From contig NZ_CP124862.1 in the NCBI RefSeq assembly GCF_030013905.1, positions 124,001 through 188,000 on the forward strand: a stretch of 64,000 nucleotides of DNA, given 5' to 3'. Below are positions 63,324 through 64,000 of this stretch, piece by piece; position 1 is the stretch's first letter, and every line of letters starts with the position of its first letter. The DNA is from Petroclostridium sp. X23. GTDB taxonomy: Bacteria > Bacillota > Clostridia > SK-Y3. The notes beneath the pieces were generated by a model that saw only the letters and a list, made by a program, of their open reading frames with translations, made no database searches and had not been told where the DNA came from. The position numbers and the translations under genes are program-made.

Positions 63324-64000
63324 AAGAATTATCCATACACTGGTGGTCATGAGCATGCTATTTCTTTCCATCATCGGGTATATGACATATTTTGAAGTTT
63401 TTATGAAGGATAAGATTATAAGCAACAGCTATAACCGACGGCAACTGGAACAAGAGGAAAATGCTATCAGGGGAAGTGTTTTTGACAGAAATGGGACTGT
63501 GCTGGCAGAAAGTCAGGTAGAAGGTGAAAAGCAGCAAAGAATCTATCCTTACAAGAATTTATATAGCCATATCATAGGATATAGCTCCAAAGTTTACGGT
63601 AAGTCCTTAATTGAGGCGAGTTATAATAAATATTTATTAGGGATCAATGAGCTTAATGCAGTCTTTGATATAAAAAATAAATTGACCGGTGGGGCAAAAA
63701 AAGGAAATCATGTACACTTAACGATCGACCATCAGCTCCAAGTAAGAGCAGAGAAATTATTACGAAGTAAAAAAGGAGCGGTTGTAGTAGTCAATCCAAA
63801 GACCGGAGAGATTCTAGCAATGGTAAGCAAGCCGGATTTTAACCCCACGAATGAGAATTTAGAAAAAAAGTGGAGGGAAATGGTGGAGTCAAAAGAGTAT
63901 CCTTTTCTTCCAAGAGCCACACAGGGATTGTACATACCGGGTTCTACCTATAAGATTGTGAACAGCGCGGCTGCGATCGAGCAAGGGCTGGGAGATTTCA
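63307..64000 (+). CDS. Penicillin-binding protein 2 (class B), 5' part
   Basis: The first 231 residues of a class B transpeptidase, cut by the window end. One span (about residues 7-30) follows a basic start. Then come RGSVFDRNGTVLAES, LTIDHQLQ, GAVVVVNPKTGEILAMVSKP and the SxxK box in YIPGSTYKIVNSA. It cross-links the glycan made by the SEDS partner just upstream. The start could be TTG at 63307, 9 bases from GGAGG, or ATG at 63298, which is too close to that site. I preferred the TTG. Confidence 0.93.
   Translation, partial: MHKSNKRIIHTLVVMSMLFLSIIGYMTYFEVFMKDKIISNSYNRRQLEQEENAIRGSVFDRNGTVLAESQVEGEKQQRIYPYKNLYSHIIGYSSKVYGKSLIEASYNKYLLGINELNAVFDIKNKLTGGAKKGNHVHLTIDHQLQVRAEKLLRSKKGAVVVVNPKTGEILAMVSKPDFNPTNENLEKKWREMVESKEYPFLPRATQGLYIPGSTYKIVNSAAAIEQGLGDF

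Overview
The window is chromosomal DNA from a low-GC, endospore-forming, anaerobic member of the Clostridia. It carries a clostridial split sigK with pro-sequence, a BofC-like protein, two Spo0E-like proteins, AdhE, a type I-B CRISPR-Cas locus and strong AGGAGG ribosome binding sites. I cannot name the genus from sequence alone.

Layout. 0-10 kb is core genome: the end of uvrB, uvrA, a class A penicillin-binding protein, a BofC-like protein and adhE. 10-19 kb is an accessory patchwork: a small serine resolvase, a first small-toxin/antisense-RNA pair, gene fragments, and a visibly GC-richer block (about 13.1-18 kb). That block holds a relaxase fragment and a blaI-blaR1-type operon whose blaR1 half is split by a group II intron. 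19-33.3 kb is a defence region: a Spo0E-like gene behind a structured leader, a second copy of the toxin/antisense pair, hepT-mntA, and then cas6-cas8b-cas7-cas5-cas3-cas4-cas1-cas2 with 25 identical repeats. cas1 is broken by an IS4-type element with a 10-bp target duplication. Between mntA and cas6 I find a crRNA-like RNA gene on the minus strand, with its own sigma-A promoter, a repeat-like element ending in the true 8-nt repeat handle, a 33-nt pseudo-spacer and a second repeat-like hairpin. Its seed matches the cas6 promoter next to a TCA PAM-like trinucleotide, which suggests that Cascade represses its own operon.

33-53.6 kb is mostly metabolic and signalling: an XRE regulator, a second Spo0E-like gene, a Memo-AMMECR1 fusion with its radical SAM partner, two chemoreceptors, a cold shock protein and an O-antigen-ligase-like protein. 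It also holds a DUF2087/GIY-YIG fusion, a malate module (malic enzyme, 2-hydroxycarboxylate transporter, CitA/CitB-type two-component system) split by a second IS, and a four-carbon acid sugar kinase with a TIM-barrel isomerase.

53.6-58 kb holds the second major discovery candidate. sigK is split, as in B. subtilis and C. difficile, but the two halves lie in opposite orientation about 1.7 kb apart, next to a SpoIVCA-like large serine recombinase. The shared 10-bp core and the 14-bp flanking arms are arranged so that recombination would invert the segment, not excise it, and would produce an in-frame 236-residue pro-sigma-K. Recombinase and sigK N-half both have sigma-E-like promoters. The invertible segment also holds a small protein gene and a roughly 400-nt highly structured RNA candidate.

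58-64 kb is core genome: DUF3892, STAS and other small proteins, a cation exchanger behind a yybP-ykoY manganese riboswitch, and an FHA-FtsW/RodA-PBP2 cell wall operon cut by the window end.
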